From NCBI RefSeq assembly GCF_000715075.1, contig NC_134094.1, forward strand, positions 80,429,120-80,493,119: a stretch of 64,000 bases of DNA. The letters run 5' to 3'. This DNA comes from Nicotiana tabacum. Lineage: Eukaryota > Streptophyta > Magnoliopsida > Solanales > Solanaceae. Below the pieces are notes generated by a model. The model saw nothing but the letters and a program-made list of their open reading frames with translations, ran no database searches and was not told the DNA's origin. The number at the start of each line of letters is the position of its first letter. Position 1 is the stretch's first letter. The position numbers were made by a program, and so were the translations under genes. Below, one piece after another: positions 47,842 through 59,687 of the stretch.

Positions 47842-47988
47842 ATACGCTCAAACTTTCTCTAAATTCCCGTTTGAACAAGAAAGAGCACCTCCGGTATTGT
47901 TGGTAAAGCTCCTGCTCAATGACCTATCCTTTCCTTCCTCTGAACTTGGCAAATATTCCCTCTTTCTCTCTCTAAAAATCCAAGAAAA
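47842..47988 (+). promoter_or_regulatory. Native 5' flank / 5' UTR of CLPP5
   Basis: Only 147 bases of non-repeat sequence separate the LTR end from the ATG. It contains a pyrimidine-rich CCTTTCCTTCCTCTGAAC run and TCTTTCTCTCTCTAAAAATC just before CAAGAAAAATGG, typical of a plant 5' UTR. No TATA box is obvious in it. Confidence 0.6.
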
Positions 47989-50900
47989 ATGGCCCATTCG
48001 TGCGTGGCCACGACTTCCTCTATCTCTAAATTCAACTTCTCTTCTGATTCCTCTACTATTCCTGAAGCTTACCCTAATACCCTCCCCTTTAAGACCCTTC
48101 AGTTCAGGTACTTAGCTGAGTTCGTATATGCTTACTTATATAAATGTGAATAACGACAACACTTTCTCTAATGGTTTTGCTTTATTGATTTTGCGCAGGA
48201 ATTTAAAGGTGAAGAATCGGGGAAAGAGTACAGTGAAGGCCGTGTACTCTGGAACCAACTGGGATTCTGGAATTACTTCACCAACTGGGATTTGGTCTAT
48301 AAGGTTCCCCCTAGTTTCCTTTTATTCATATATTTCGGTTATTCTTATAATGGTTTGTTTTGTTGATGGGCAAGGTAAATAGGGGAAGAAAAATGGGTAT
48401 CTTGGTGTATGCCCCTTTTTTGGGTTGAATCAAGATAAGATATAGTGAAGAACATAGGCCTGCTTGCCTGCTCTCTAATGATACTTTTATTGTCACATAA
48501 AATTATAATGCCACCCTGGTGTAAACTGAATTCGGCAAATATGACCATCATTCTTTGATTGCCTTGGTCGCTAATATATTCTGCTTAGGTTGTAGATAAA
48601 TGATGTATTCTCGCTTTCCAACTGATAGCACAACCACCAATGCATAATACGTAGCCTATTGGTGATCTTCTTTTGTCAAGATCACATGCATAATCTGAGT
48701 TTACAAAACCAACCAGAGTGTTAGTATTTGACCCGAGCTCCAAACATGTGTTTGAAGTATCTCGCAAGTATTTGAAAATCCATTTCACAGCCATGTGTTT
48801 TTTAGGGCAAGCCATATATTAGCTTACTGAATGTCCGGATGTGTACAACCATTGCGTCCATAATATTGCCGACTACAATGGAATAAGGTACTTGTGCCAT
48901 ATGCCTCTCTTCTTCGTTTGATTGCAGTGACTAAGTAGCTGACAACTTAAAATGAGCAGCAAAAGAGGTATTCACTGGCTTAACATCTTTCATGCCGAGT
49001 CTCTCCAAGACCTTCGCCAAATAATTCTTTTGGACCAGGAATAACTTGTTGGCTCTTCTATCTCTTTGGTAGGAAAAGTCTCTTAAGAAGATCAACACTA
49101 GAGACAATGCTAATATGTTCATGAAGCCTCTCGCAGTTGCCAAGCTACTTGAACTTGATTGACATTTATGAAGAATGATCTAGTCCATAAGAGTTTTTGC
49201 GAAGAGGTTGGAACAAATTTACAATATCAGCCAAAATTAGGCCAAGGTGAAAATTTGTAATGTCAAATGTGGCCATCTTTTGGCTTTTATAGAAATGATA
49301 TCGCTGGCCATCCTATTCTTAGCATTAGGCATGTGCCTGTTGGAGTTTCCTTGGCTGACAATATTGCTTGGAGCCAAAGAATGGTTCATGTGGTGGAGAA
49401 ATTATTTGGACATTTCTTTCCTTTTGTTTTTATACAACTTGGAGCCCGAGTTTAATTTTACTCCTATAAAAGGAGAGTAATTCTTCTTACTTTAATATAC
49501 CAATTAAGAGAGCAAGAAACACTTTAAGAGTGTCTTCTTTTGTGATAAAGAGTATTTCGTGAGTTGTTTTAGGAAACACTTGTGGATTTCTTTGTGAGTG
49601 TTTTCTTGAGGTTATTCTCTCAGGGTATTTGGGATTAGCGCAGGCGGACCTAGGATTTCTAGTACATGGGTGCACTACTAAAAAAGGAGAAAAAAATGTA
49701 TTAAGCGGGAATTGATCCCTATTCCTCTCGGTAAAAACTCAATCTTCAACCAAGTGTATCATTCAACCTTCTTGAAGCATGGGTGCCAACAGTTAATATT
49801 TATACCAATTTTAAAAAAATATGTACATAAAATATCTAATTTTGCGGAAAGACCATGGGTTCACGTGCCCCATAATTTCCCCTATAAATCCGCCTTTGGA
49901 GATTAGTTACAATATTTACTCTAATTTATACTCTTGTCGGTATAGTAAATTTTCTTCTTTCCGCTTGTGGACGTAGGTCGCATTGACTAAACCGCATTAA
50001 ATTCTTGGTCTCTTTATTATCTTTATTATTATCATTTTTATAATGCTGTATTCTTATTTCCGCACTATCCCCGTTCCCGATCCTAACATATTACTATTTG
50101 ACTGTTCATTTTTTTTCCATGAAGAACCTGAACTAGCAAAATATTTAATAAAAGAAAGTGATTCTCTTAAGTCAATTTCTGATTGAATTTAAGAGAGGAT
50201 GTGTTATATTGTCTTTCGAATATCTTTAACAAATTCAGATAAAAATATGACATGGATATGCTTAAAGTCTTGGCAGGTTTTTTTAATTCAGGAATCAGAG
50301 ATTTTTTCTTTTAACAACTGGTTGTACACACCCATTTATGTCTAGGAAAATGAAGAGTCTATATTTCATAGATGGCGAGGGAAAAAAATCGGTCCTGTTG
50401 ACTTTTGAATCTCATAATTGTTAAGAATCTGATGTTAATGACTTAATTGTGCTATCGTTCTTAAGAATATCATAGAAAGAAGTTATTTCTTACACATTTG
50501 CTTGGTGTACGACATTTGCAGAGATGACTTGCAAGTGCCATCATCGCCCTATTTTCCTGCTTATGCCCAAGGTCAAGGACCACCTCCAATGGTGCAAGAG
50601 CGGTTTATGAGTGTGATCAGCCAGCTCTTCCAATATGTATGCATTCTTTTTCCTTATTATTTCTTCAGTTTTGACTGCAAAGTTTGATGTACTTGCTAAA
50701 TTTTATTACTCTATAAGAAAATTGTAGTTGCTCAAACTTATTTTGTTGTGTTGTTGAATCTTAGAGGATCATACGATGTGGTGGGGCAGTTGATGATGAT
50801 ATGGCAAATATTATAGTTGCGCAGCTTCTCTATCTTGACGCTGTTGATCCAACAAAGGTATATTTTTGGACCGTATCTTTATAACCCCCCCCCCCCTCCT

Positions 50901-53900
50901 CTTACATTGGATAGTCTTAGTTTAAGTATCGGATGTTGTGGAATATATCTGAATGAGAATCTGCTTGAAGCATTCCTTCTTTATAGGTATTAATGCTCTC
51001 TGTCAGTTTAATTCTTTTGTGATTTCGTTGATCACATATGTTCTGTTTACTGCTTCGTTGCTTGGACAACTTCTGGAGTCCTTGTAGCTTCCGAGCTGGA
51101 ATACTCGGAATGACATGCCACATATAGTATGGATCTAGCCTACTAAAGCCCTAGTTGTTTATGTAGCCAATGGGTGAACAAATTTAAGGGAATGATGTGG
51201 AATTTCCACCTTCTCCTCTTTCTCTTGGTCTGCATCTTTTGATACTTGAAGCTCTTTCATGATGCCTTACAAGGATTCACCCTTGATCAGCTCCGTCTCA
51301 AATGGGGTAAAAAGCTTGCCTTGTATTAAATAAGAAAAAAAAGAAGTAAAGCGACCTTCTATTACAATTAGCATGCTGAGATTCTCTGACTTTTACCGTG
51401 CAGCTTTGCATCATTACAGCAAGTAATTGTGTAACTTGTCTGTAGGGGCATCCTTAATAAGATTTTATTTTTTCCACTGTTTTTATTACTAAACTTCCGC
51501 ATTACATCCTTTTGTTTTCCTTTTATTATTGCTTCTATATTTTCCCTAAACCAACTCTTGACCTCCTTAATTTACTAAACAGGATATTGTCATGTATGTC
51601 AACTCTCCAGGAGGGTCAGTTACAGCAGGTACTTTCAAGTGTTCCCAATCAAGCTCATTTGTTATTATCTACTTTTGTAACCTAAGTTGCTCGGACTCTT
51701 CACTTTCAATGCCGCACCCGTGTCGACACGACGTGGGTGTGGGTATGGGTGTGGGATCCGTGTTGGATCTGATCAACCGATTTTGGGTACTTTGACCAAA
51801 ATCAACGGAGAAATTTGGGACAGATACAATGATTTTTGAAAACAAATCAAAAGCTAGGGTGATATGGAAGAAAATGGAATACACTGTATATATAAATTTC
51901 TATGTCAGTCCTTTTCCTTTTATCTCCTTCTAAAATTCTACTCTTGTTCAATATTTTCTCCTTCTCGGAATACCTTGTAAGTTTTCCACATAATGCCTCA
52001 TAATTTAGACATATTTTTATAACTCTATTTTTAAATAATTGAATTATTTTTAGCCGAATCCCCGCACCCGTATCCGTACCTGGATCTGTACCCCCGAATC
52101 TTTAAATTTAGATCATGAAGGATCTGACCTCTAGATTCGCACCCGTATCGGACACCCGCACCCAAGTCCGAGGCTCCGAGCAACTTAGTCTGTAACTATT
52201 GTAACTTCTAGCTTATGTTGCATAGAGTTGGACTATGGCACCATCTTAACGTGCTGTTTTATTTCATGATTCATCAAGTTTCATCCATATTTTATTATAT
52301 CAGGAATGGCCATTTTTGATACCATGCGGCATATTCGGCCTGATGTCTCCACCGTTTGTGTTGGACTCGCTGCGAGGTGCTGAGTTGATTTGCTTTACTT
52401 TTGTACTTTATGTATCTTTTTTTAGAATATGATTTTTTCCGTCCCTATTGCTTAACATAATATGCATATTCTCCCTTATTATCCTTTAGTTTTTGGTATT
52501 GCACCTGAATTTGGTATCCTTGACCACTGCCAGAATCTTGTGGTAAAATTGGAATCAACTCTTAAACCCAATGTTACACTCCCTTTATGTATTACCTCTC
52601 ACCCTTCTTTGCTGCTGCTAGTCAAAGTTAAGAGTACCACTGGACATAGTACCGCTGTTTCAATGGTTAAATATGATCGTGGTATTTTGTCAGATTTAGC
52701 TCTATTATTTAAATATGATATATAAACTTATACATCTCCAAAATAATTTAATCATAATTCATCACATTATATAAAGTCTCACATGCAATCAACTAACTTA
52801 ACAGGTGATATGCAATGACTAAGGGCGTGTTGGATATGAAGGAAAATATTTTTTAATTTTTCCATTTTTGGTTGACTTGAATGTTCTGAAAAATATTTTC
52901 ATTATGACTTCCTTACCTAGAAGAGAAAAAATATTTTTCAAAACTCTCTTTCAATCTTCCCCAACTCCCCCCACCCCTCCTTTGCTCGCCCTCAGACCTC
53001 GAGACCCATAACCTAAACCTAAAGGTCAAGGGGTTGGGGTCCGAGGTTAGGATTGGGGTAAGGGTTGGGATCCGTGTCGGGGTTAATGTTGGGGATCAAG
53101 GTTCTGGGTCGAGTTCCGGTTCGGGATTGGAGTTGGGAACGAGATTGGAGGTTGGGGTCAGGGTTTGAGTCGGGATCGGGATTGAGGTTTGGGGTCGACT
53201 GTCGGATTAAAGATTCAGGGTTGCGGTTGGGATCAGGGTCAGGGATCATGGGTCGAAGTTGGGATCAAAGTTCGAGGTCGGGGTCAGTATTTAGGGTCGG
53301 GACACAGTGTTTGGGGTCGGGATTGATATCAGGGTCGGGGGTCGGTGTTTTGGGGTATGGGGGCGAGGTTTTCGTACCCCGATCCCGGTCCCAAATCCAA
53401 TCTCGAACCCCTACCCCAAACCCTAACCTTAAACCTGAACCCAGACCCCAAACCCTGACCTTGAACCCGAACCCCGGTCATTGATCCCAATCCTGACCCC
53501 CGTCACTGATCCAGAGACTCAAACCTGACCCCCATCATCGTTTGTGACGTCGAACCCTGACCCTGAACCCTGACCACGAACCTTGTTTCCGACCCCTATT
53601 ACCGATTCCGTACCCCGACCCTCATTGCCGATCCTTACCCGACCTTGAACCCCTATCTGACCTAGACCCTTTCTCTCGACCTCAACCTTGGACCCAGACC
53701 CCCACCGCTCCGCTCCCCCCGCCCTCACCCATTTAGTCTCTTATAGTGTGTGCCTATATTATATATTTTCCAAACAATACTTTCTTCTAAATAACCAAAC
53801 ACCAGAAAATAAGAAAAACACTTATTTTTCAAAAAAATATTTTCCAGAAAAACATTTTCCTACATACCAAACACACCCTAGGTTAAAATTAGTTTAGGTT

Positions 53901-56900
53901 GAAGGCAAAATGAAGTACCAAATCTAGAAACTTATTTAATAAATCATAGAGATATTTAGGCTCACAGGTGAAACGAAATTTAAAAAAAAATATTAAGTAA
54001 AGTAACAAAAATCAACAGTTATTTCACCAAAGCCAAGAAAAATTCTCAAAGATATGACCTTCAATTTCAATTTCCTGATTTATTCTCTTTAAACCAAGAT
54101 TAGCTCTAAAATTGTCTGAGCCTCAAGACCTCACCCGGTTGATTTCAGTTCCACCAGAGATCTCCTGACATAAAATCAAATGATCATGGTAACTTCTTTT
54201 GCTTGGTACAAGAGGTTCCTCCAGCAACTGTGATATTGATAACTCGAGCTCTTGTTCCCCGTCACCTCAGCCTGCCAATGTATCTTCCCATCTGGGGAAG
54301 TTGCAGGAGAGGATGGTGGATTTGTTGGTTTCAGTTTGTTCAACTGTGATAAAATGCATATATTATGGTTTTGTTGATTCATTTCACTTTACTTTTGCTT
54401 GAACTTTGACTAGCTTCTAATCCTTTTATACTAGTATCAATTAGCTTGGCATCTTTTAGGGAAGGCAGAGGCGCAGTGTGGGGCAGGTGTGGGTTGTGCT
54501 CAACCCGCAAAAAATTTCAACCCACCACAACCTACTCCGCGTAGAATTTTTCTGTGATTTCAACCCGCACCGCCTCACCCCGCATAAACCCACGCTGGCT
54601 CGCCCTGCTTAAATTTTTTTTTTCTTCTCTAATTTGTTATTTACATATGAGTAGTTTACTGTGAGTATTATGTATTTGAAAGGCTAACCTTTTAGGAACG
54701 GAATTATTATTTTGGTATAAACTAAAGTTATAAAGTGGGTCTTGTATTTAAGAGTGAACAGACTTTGTCTTCAGTGGAAACTTTTTACATGATCAAATTG
54801 AACTAGAGATGAAATTGTTTTTAACCTACTTTTATTTATGCCATTTGATGACAAAGTTTAAACATACATGATCGAAGTATCAGAGAAAGAGATAAGTCAG
54901 ATATTTTTACGACGTTTCGACATAAATGTAATAATTCAGATCTTTGCGAAAATCAGAAAAGAGTTGGAAATTCAAATTGTATTCATCTACTGAGGGAATA
55001 TGTGGAAAAATATGCAATTTTGTTTTATTTCTTATTCAGTAAAAAATAGAGAAGAAAACTGTACTAACAAAGTAAAATTGGATTCTAATTTACATTCAAC
55101 ATAGTGTTTCCAATTAGTTATGATTAAGAACTTTTATGTTCAACATATTGTTTCCAGTTAGTTCTCATTTAACAGCTTGTAACTTGTAAGCATATTCTCA
55201 AATTTAACTATTTGGTTCTTTTTTAATTTGTTTTATTAAAATTAACAAAAATAAATTAGCTTCTTACTCAATTGGTTAACTATGTAAAATATTAAGAATA
55301 TGTTAAAATTAAATCACATTATTATTTTATTTGAACTACTTGAAGCTGTGTAAACTACTTTTATTTTGAAAGAGGAAGGAGAATAATTTTTTGACATCGG
55401 GAAATATTTTACTGAATCCATCAATATGTCGTTTTGCCGTTTTGGTTTCGGTTCTGGAACCATACTTTAATTATAATTGTTGACTAACAACAAATCATAT
55501 TCATGCCCCTGGGTCAAAAGTTCGAGGCTGGAGGTTGCCAACCAAAAACAAATCCTAAAATGGTTGAGAATATAAAACTCAAAAGCTGTAAAAAGATTGT
55601 TTTCTCACATGTAAGAGTTCTCTCAAATGGATCTTCCCAAAGCCCAGACATGTCAGCTGTGAGGTGAAATTTCAGCAATTTGTTTCAACCGCAACCTGCC
55701 CCACCCCGTTTTCGATTTCAAAAATATTTCTTTGAACCCACCCCGTCCCGTTGCCATCCCTATTTAAACACTAAACTAGCGTACAAAGTGGAAGCACAGT
55801 CCACGTAAGCTCTGGGTAAGTTGGTGCGATTTGCTGGTTGTTTTGGACTTATTCGGATGGGAGAGGATGAGGGGCTGGGTAAAAAAGAAGTGGGGCTAGG
55901 AGTAGCAATGGCTAGAACGGAATATTAGGCTATTTACTCATCATATATAATAGCTTCTCCTTCCTCTGATGCCAGCGATCAGAGAGTAGAAGTTCAAATA
56001 GCTGCATCTATGCTTAAAAGTTTTCTTTCTGACCATAAATGACGTTAAAAGGAAGTACTAATACATTGGGACAATTTGAACTTTAGGATGCTAGTCAAGA
56101 AATGTGATAGGAAGAATTCAAGAGTTGGGCTTGGGTACCACCGAGCACATGTAGTGCTTGATAATGTTCATTTTTTATTGGCTCCACCACATCTTATTTG
56201 TAAACAAGGATGGCCTTGTGGAAGTTGCATGCACTAAGTTTATATTACAAAGTTTGTAGCAAATGCACTTGGAATCAGTTTGATTGATTGAGTATTTAAA
56301 GTGGAGACTTTAAATTAGTTTCTATTTTCTATAAATAACTGGCAGTTGAAATTTTCCTTGTTTACGGATGTGTTGCTGTCTTAATTAGTTTTAAAATTTA
56401 AAAGTTGTCTAAATTAGTTAATCGACTTTGCAGTATGGGGGCTTTTCTTCTTAGCGCTGGCACCAAAGGTAAATTGAATTTCTCATTCATGGATGAAGAG
56501 TCTTTCTTCATGCTGAATATCACTGTGTTCTGAACTCGTGACATTGTTTTCCCATGAAGGTAAGAGATATAGCCTGCCAAACTCGAGGATAATGATTCAC
56601 CAACCTCTTGGTGGTGCACAAGGCGGGCAAACTGATATAGACATTCAGGTAAACATAATCTCTTTCATTCAACACTATCCTATTTCAGAATGTTACCTCT
56701 AGAACGCAACATTTCGGAGACATGTGGTTATATGGTCCTGGGTCTGACTTCTGAATCTCCATCCTCTAAAAGGGAAAAAAATTCCCCTCCGTTTCTACTC
56801 TATTTCTCTCTTTTTCATACTTTCTCTTTTCCAAACATCATGCAATATCAGTTTTCTAATTTGGAACTTTACGACATTATCAGAAGAAGTTGTCAAATGC

Positions 56901-58205
56901 ACTTATATGACTGATGAGTTCAAATCTTCAAAGAGTTGAATTTTATCTACAATTTTAGGCAAATCTAAATATCTAACAAATTTCAGTGATCCCTCAACAC
57001 CCATGTCGACACAAAGTACATAAATGTGTACACAGATCAGTGACTGGCCATGGGGTAACCAATAAGCAGTAAGAGAAAAGGCAACACTTAACTTAAAAAA
57101 AGAAGAGCGGAGGGGAGGAAAAACTCAAGACTATGGAAAAAATAGATACTTGGCCTAGTTATAATGCTATATACTTGAAGCTATTATGTTACAAAATTGT
57201 TGTCAGGATCAAAATCAATAGTTTTAATTTTTTTGCTGCATGCTCTGTTAACCATGTTGATCAAATCCATGGACAATATGCTATTACTGTATTGTGAGCT
57301 ACACAACAGTGAAGCTATGACATAGAGAGGCTATGGATAATATAAACTCATAGGCGAAGCTCAAGCTTTTAGGGCTTAAGCTATGGTCTGGACCAACTTT
57401 CACATTTCATGTGTTTCCATCTGTGAACCCCAAATTCTTCCCCTTAATGTTGGTTTGCTTGAGTATTGAACTTTTATTCTGGATTATTAGATTCTGTTTT
57501 ATAACTTGCCTTTTAGACTTGAAAATGGGCGTTCTCAAAATTTTACTGCAAGAAGTCCTTTTAACAATATAATTTGTACAATATACTGACAAAAGGTAAA
57601 TTCATGTACAGCAATTGACGATAGAATATTGATGGAAATTTTGAATTTTTATTTCATTTTGAAAATGTCCGAACAGCTGGTAACATGGACAACTTTTGGT
57701 GCTGAAATGATTCCATAAAGTTTTTGAACCCAAACCTTATGTATTTTGCCATTCAATCCCATTGGAAGCTTAAGTTTCCAGCTTGTGGGTGCAAGTTGAT
57801 CAAGGATCATCTCATTTTCTTCTCGCACTCTGGTGCAGTAAACGCATTTCAGCTTCTCATCAATGAGCAAGCAACTTGAGATGATCTAATGTCAAATCCT
57901 ATATTTTCATGGTACATTCTATTACATTATTTTCTTAGCATGTGGTTAGTTTGGCAAAATGGAACACCTGCACCTAAACTAATGCTTGTACCGATTTCCA
58001 GGCTAATGAGATGTTGCATCACAAAGCAAATCTGAATGGGTACCTTGCCTACCATACTGGTCAAAGCCTTGAGAAGATCAACCAAGATACTGATCGTGAT
58101 TTTTTCATGAGTGCAAAGGAAGCTAAAGAGTATGGGCTTATTGATGGAGTCATCTTGAACCCCATGAAAGCCCTTCAACCATTAGCAGCAGCTGCTGAAC
58201 AATAG
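47989..58205 (+). CDS. CLPP5: Chloroplast Clp protease proteolytic subunit 5, 9 exons
   Basis: Coding exons: 47989-48107, 48199-48303, 50522-50636, 50765-50857, 51583-51628, 52304-52376, 56434-56468, 56560-56648, 58002-58205. All introns are GT-AG and the frame is open for 292 codons, near the about 298 residues of Arabidopsis CLPP5. Residues 1 to about 60 are Ser/Thr-rich and start MAHSC, a chloroplast transit peptide; the mature part starts in the PPMVQERF region. The catalytic triad is Ser184 (GLAASMGA), His209 (MIHQPLGG) and Asp258 (DTDRDFF). The oxyanion block [10 protein letters not shown] is at 151-160. ClpP5 is an active serine-type subunit of the stromal ClpPR core, which degrades proteins fed by ClpC chaperones. 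No lesion is seen. Exon borders were placed by protein continuity and splice sites. Confidence 0.95.
48430..49150 (-). pseudogene. Copia RT end and RNase H remnant
   Basis: Leftward: [20 protein letters not shown] and [20 protein letters not shown] (end of RT), then [40 protein letters not shown] with the catalytic D in SDYAxD, and [17 protein letters not shown] of RNase H. Stops lie between blocks. It is antisense to CLPP5 and would be spliced out. Confidence 0.87.
49639..49900. mobile_element. Small repeat with AGGCGGA inverted ends
   Basis: Left end CGCAGGCGGACCTAGGATTT and right end AAATCCGCCTTTGGA are inverted matches around AGGCGGA. GATTAG lies at both outer flanks and may be the target duplication. 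Between them is non-coding sequence with TTCACGTG. MITE-like, class unknown. Confidence 0.35.
50858..51582 (+). other. CLPP5 intron 4
   Basis: 725 bases, GT-AG, with a polyC run (50885-50898). No gene or element is recognised. Confidence 0.7.
51682..52188. mobile_element. hAT-like MITE in CLPP5 intron 5
   Basis: 507 bases with perfect 13-base terminal inverted repeats CTAAGTTGCTCGG and flanks TTTGTAAC and TCTGTAAC (eight-base duplication, one mismatch). Sub-terminal CGCACCCGTRTCGACAC-like blocks are partly inverted. No transposase. It lies between exons 5 and 6. Confidence 0.88.
52822..53877. mobile_element. Foldback MITE with telomere-like G-rich/C-rich arms
   Basis: Ends are AGGGCGTGTTGGATATGA and, on the other strand, GGTGTGTTTGGTATGTAGG, both followed by GGAAAATATTTTT-type sequence; CTA lies on both outer sides (52819-52821 and 53878-53880). 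That is similar to Tourist/Harbinger-type MITEs. The core is two long arms: G-rich units such as GGGTCGGGGTCAGGGTT (53020-53360) and C-rich units such as CCCCAAACCCTAACCTTAA (53375-53720). ORFs here are low-complexity artefacts. Confidence 0.75.
54457..55762. mobile_element. hAT-like element in intron 6
   Basis: Left end TAGGGAAGGCA and right end TGCCATCCCTA are near-perfect inverted repeats. The sub-terminal parts are rich in AACCCGC/GGTGTGGG and CCCCACCCCG, typical of plant hAT families with GGGCGGG ends. The interior is AT-rich without transposase. No clear eight-base duplication. Confidence 0.6.
56649..58001 (+). other. CLPP5 intron 8
   Basis: 1.35 kb, GT-AG. AT-rich, no protein family recognised. 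A 73-codon minus-strand frame at 57649-57870 has no recognisable motif. Confidence 0.7.
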
Positions 58206-58620
58206 TAGTTGAATTTTATCTCAAGATGTCGAATTTCTTCTTACACTTTGGCGATGTTACTGGTAGACATGGTTAGAGAGATCACCATTGATTAGTAAGT
58301 TCTACATTGAGCCTGTATTGCAGCTGCAAAAAGCTATTGTATACGAAATGTGAAACGCTTCAGAAATCCTCTTCATGTCTTTTTTTTCTGGGGAGGAGTT
58401 ATCTTTTCCCCTTGTTGTTTCTACGTCTGTGTTTAATTTCGAGTTGTATCTGTCTTCACAGCTTTCCCTAACATTTGTCTGCATGGTGTGTGTATAATAG
58501 ACATTCATTCACGTGTTGAAGATTACAAGAGTAGCTTGTTTCCTGGCCTAACTCGACCATGTACATTTTAAACGAGGCAAGTAACGAGTTGGCGAAGTGC
58601 ACGGATATTCATTGTTTGAG
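58206..58620 (+). other. CLPP5 3' UTR and downstream flank
   Basis: Follows the TAG at 58203-58205. T-rich, TTGTTGTTTCTAC-like sequence, no AATAAA in the expected place; the polyadenylation site could not be placed. No repeat until about 58590. Confidence 0.5.
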
Positions 58621-59687
58621 CTACTATTTAAGTTTCAACAAGGGTTGGTAAATTATTTAAATTTTAAAGCTTAGCCAATTACATAAAATAAAATAAAAAA
58701 AGGACAACTCGCTTCTCTTCTTCTCTTTCTCGCTTCTTCTGTTTTTCCTTTTGTCTTTTTCTTGAACATCACATAACATTTCTGCCAAAGAACTTATTCC
58801 CTTTTTTCAGTAATTCAAAAATTGACACAACTTCATTCATATACACCTTAAACAATGACAGTTTTTGTTGTCTCTCTCATCGCAAAGACCCAAACTCAAT
58901 TAGACTCCTCTTCCAGTCACAACGAAAGCTTGAAAATATTGACTTTAATTACCCTGCACAATAAACATATGCTTACAAGCTTAAAATATATCGTTTGAAC
59001 TTCATGACACAATATCCTGAAATTTTGAACTGAAAAGTTAAATTTCAGGACATAGCACCCTGAAGTTTAAACTGAAAAAACTGAACTTAAAAGATACAAT
59101 GTCCTGAAGTTTTAAGCTGAAAATCTGAATTTCAGGATACAATATCCTAAAATTTTGAACTAAAAATTGAACTTAGGATGCTTATAGTGTCCTGGAGTTT
59201 TGAACTAAAAAATCGAACTTCAGGATACGACCGTCCTATAGTTTTGAACTGAAAAATTGAATTTCAAAACACAAAGAAGAAGCAATATCCACCTATTTTT
59301 TTTAATTGTGGCTAAACACTAAATAATTTGCAAGTACCGGATAAAACTTAAATAGCAGTAAAAAAAAGGCTACCGGGTGACATTTCCACGTAATGATTGC
59401 ACGTTGGACTTGAACCTGAACGTTCTTGGGCGAAGTGCAGTAATAGCCACTATTAAGCCCGCTATTTAAAATATATTTATAATTTATAATGTATTTAAAG
59501 ATTAGCTAATTCACCCAAACTTCAGGACTAAGTATCCTGAATTTGAAAATTTAGGACTTAGTGTCCTGAATTTTTGAGCTGCTAATTTGAAATTCAGGAC
59601 TAAGTGTCCTGAATTTTTGAACTACTAATTTAAAATTCAGGACATAAGATTCGAACGGAGGCTGAGAGAGGAAGACTGAGTTTGACT

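Larger units (their letters stand above)
48304..50521 (+). other. CLPP5 intron 2
   Basis: 2.2 kb, GT-AG. Holds a copia RT/RNase H remnant (48430-49150, minus), an LTR-like stretch at 49440-49640 with TATAAAAGG, and a short element with inverted ends (49639-49900). The rest (49905-50521) is AT-rich with nothing recognised. Confidence 0.8.
52377..56433 (+). other. CLPP5 intron 6, repeat-filled
   Basis: 4.06 kb, GT-AG, between the codons for Ser184 and Met185. It contains a foldback MITE (52822-53877) and a hAT-like element (54457-55762). The other parts (52377-52821, 53878-54456, 55763-56433) are AT-rich non-coding DNA with no recognised feature. Confidence 0.8.

Noticed and set aside
50885..50898. 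PolyC run as a functional element
   Set aside because: A simple homopolymer in an intron; could also be a sequencing artefact.
53019..53484. Low-complexity ORFs on both strands (Asn-Pro-Asp or Gly-Ser repeats)
   Set aside because: They are translations of the degenerate G-rich/C-rich repeat in the foldback MITE inside an intron.
57649..57870. 73-codon minus-strand ORF in CLPP5 intron 8
   Set aside because: No recognisable domain and no splice or promoter context; may be a decayed repeat but cannot be supported.
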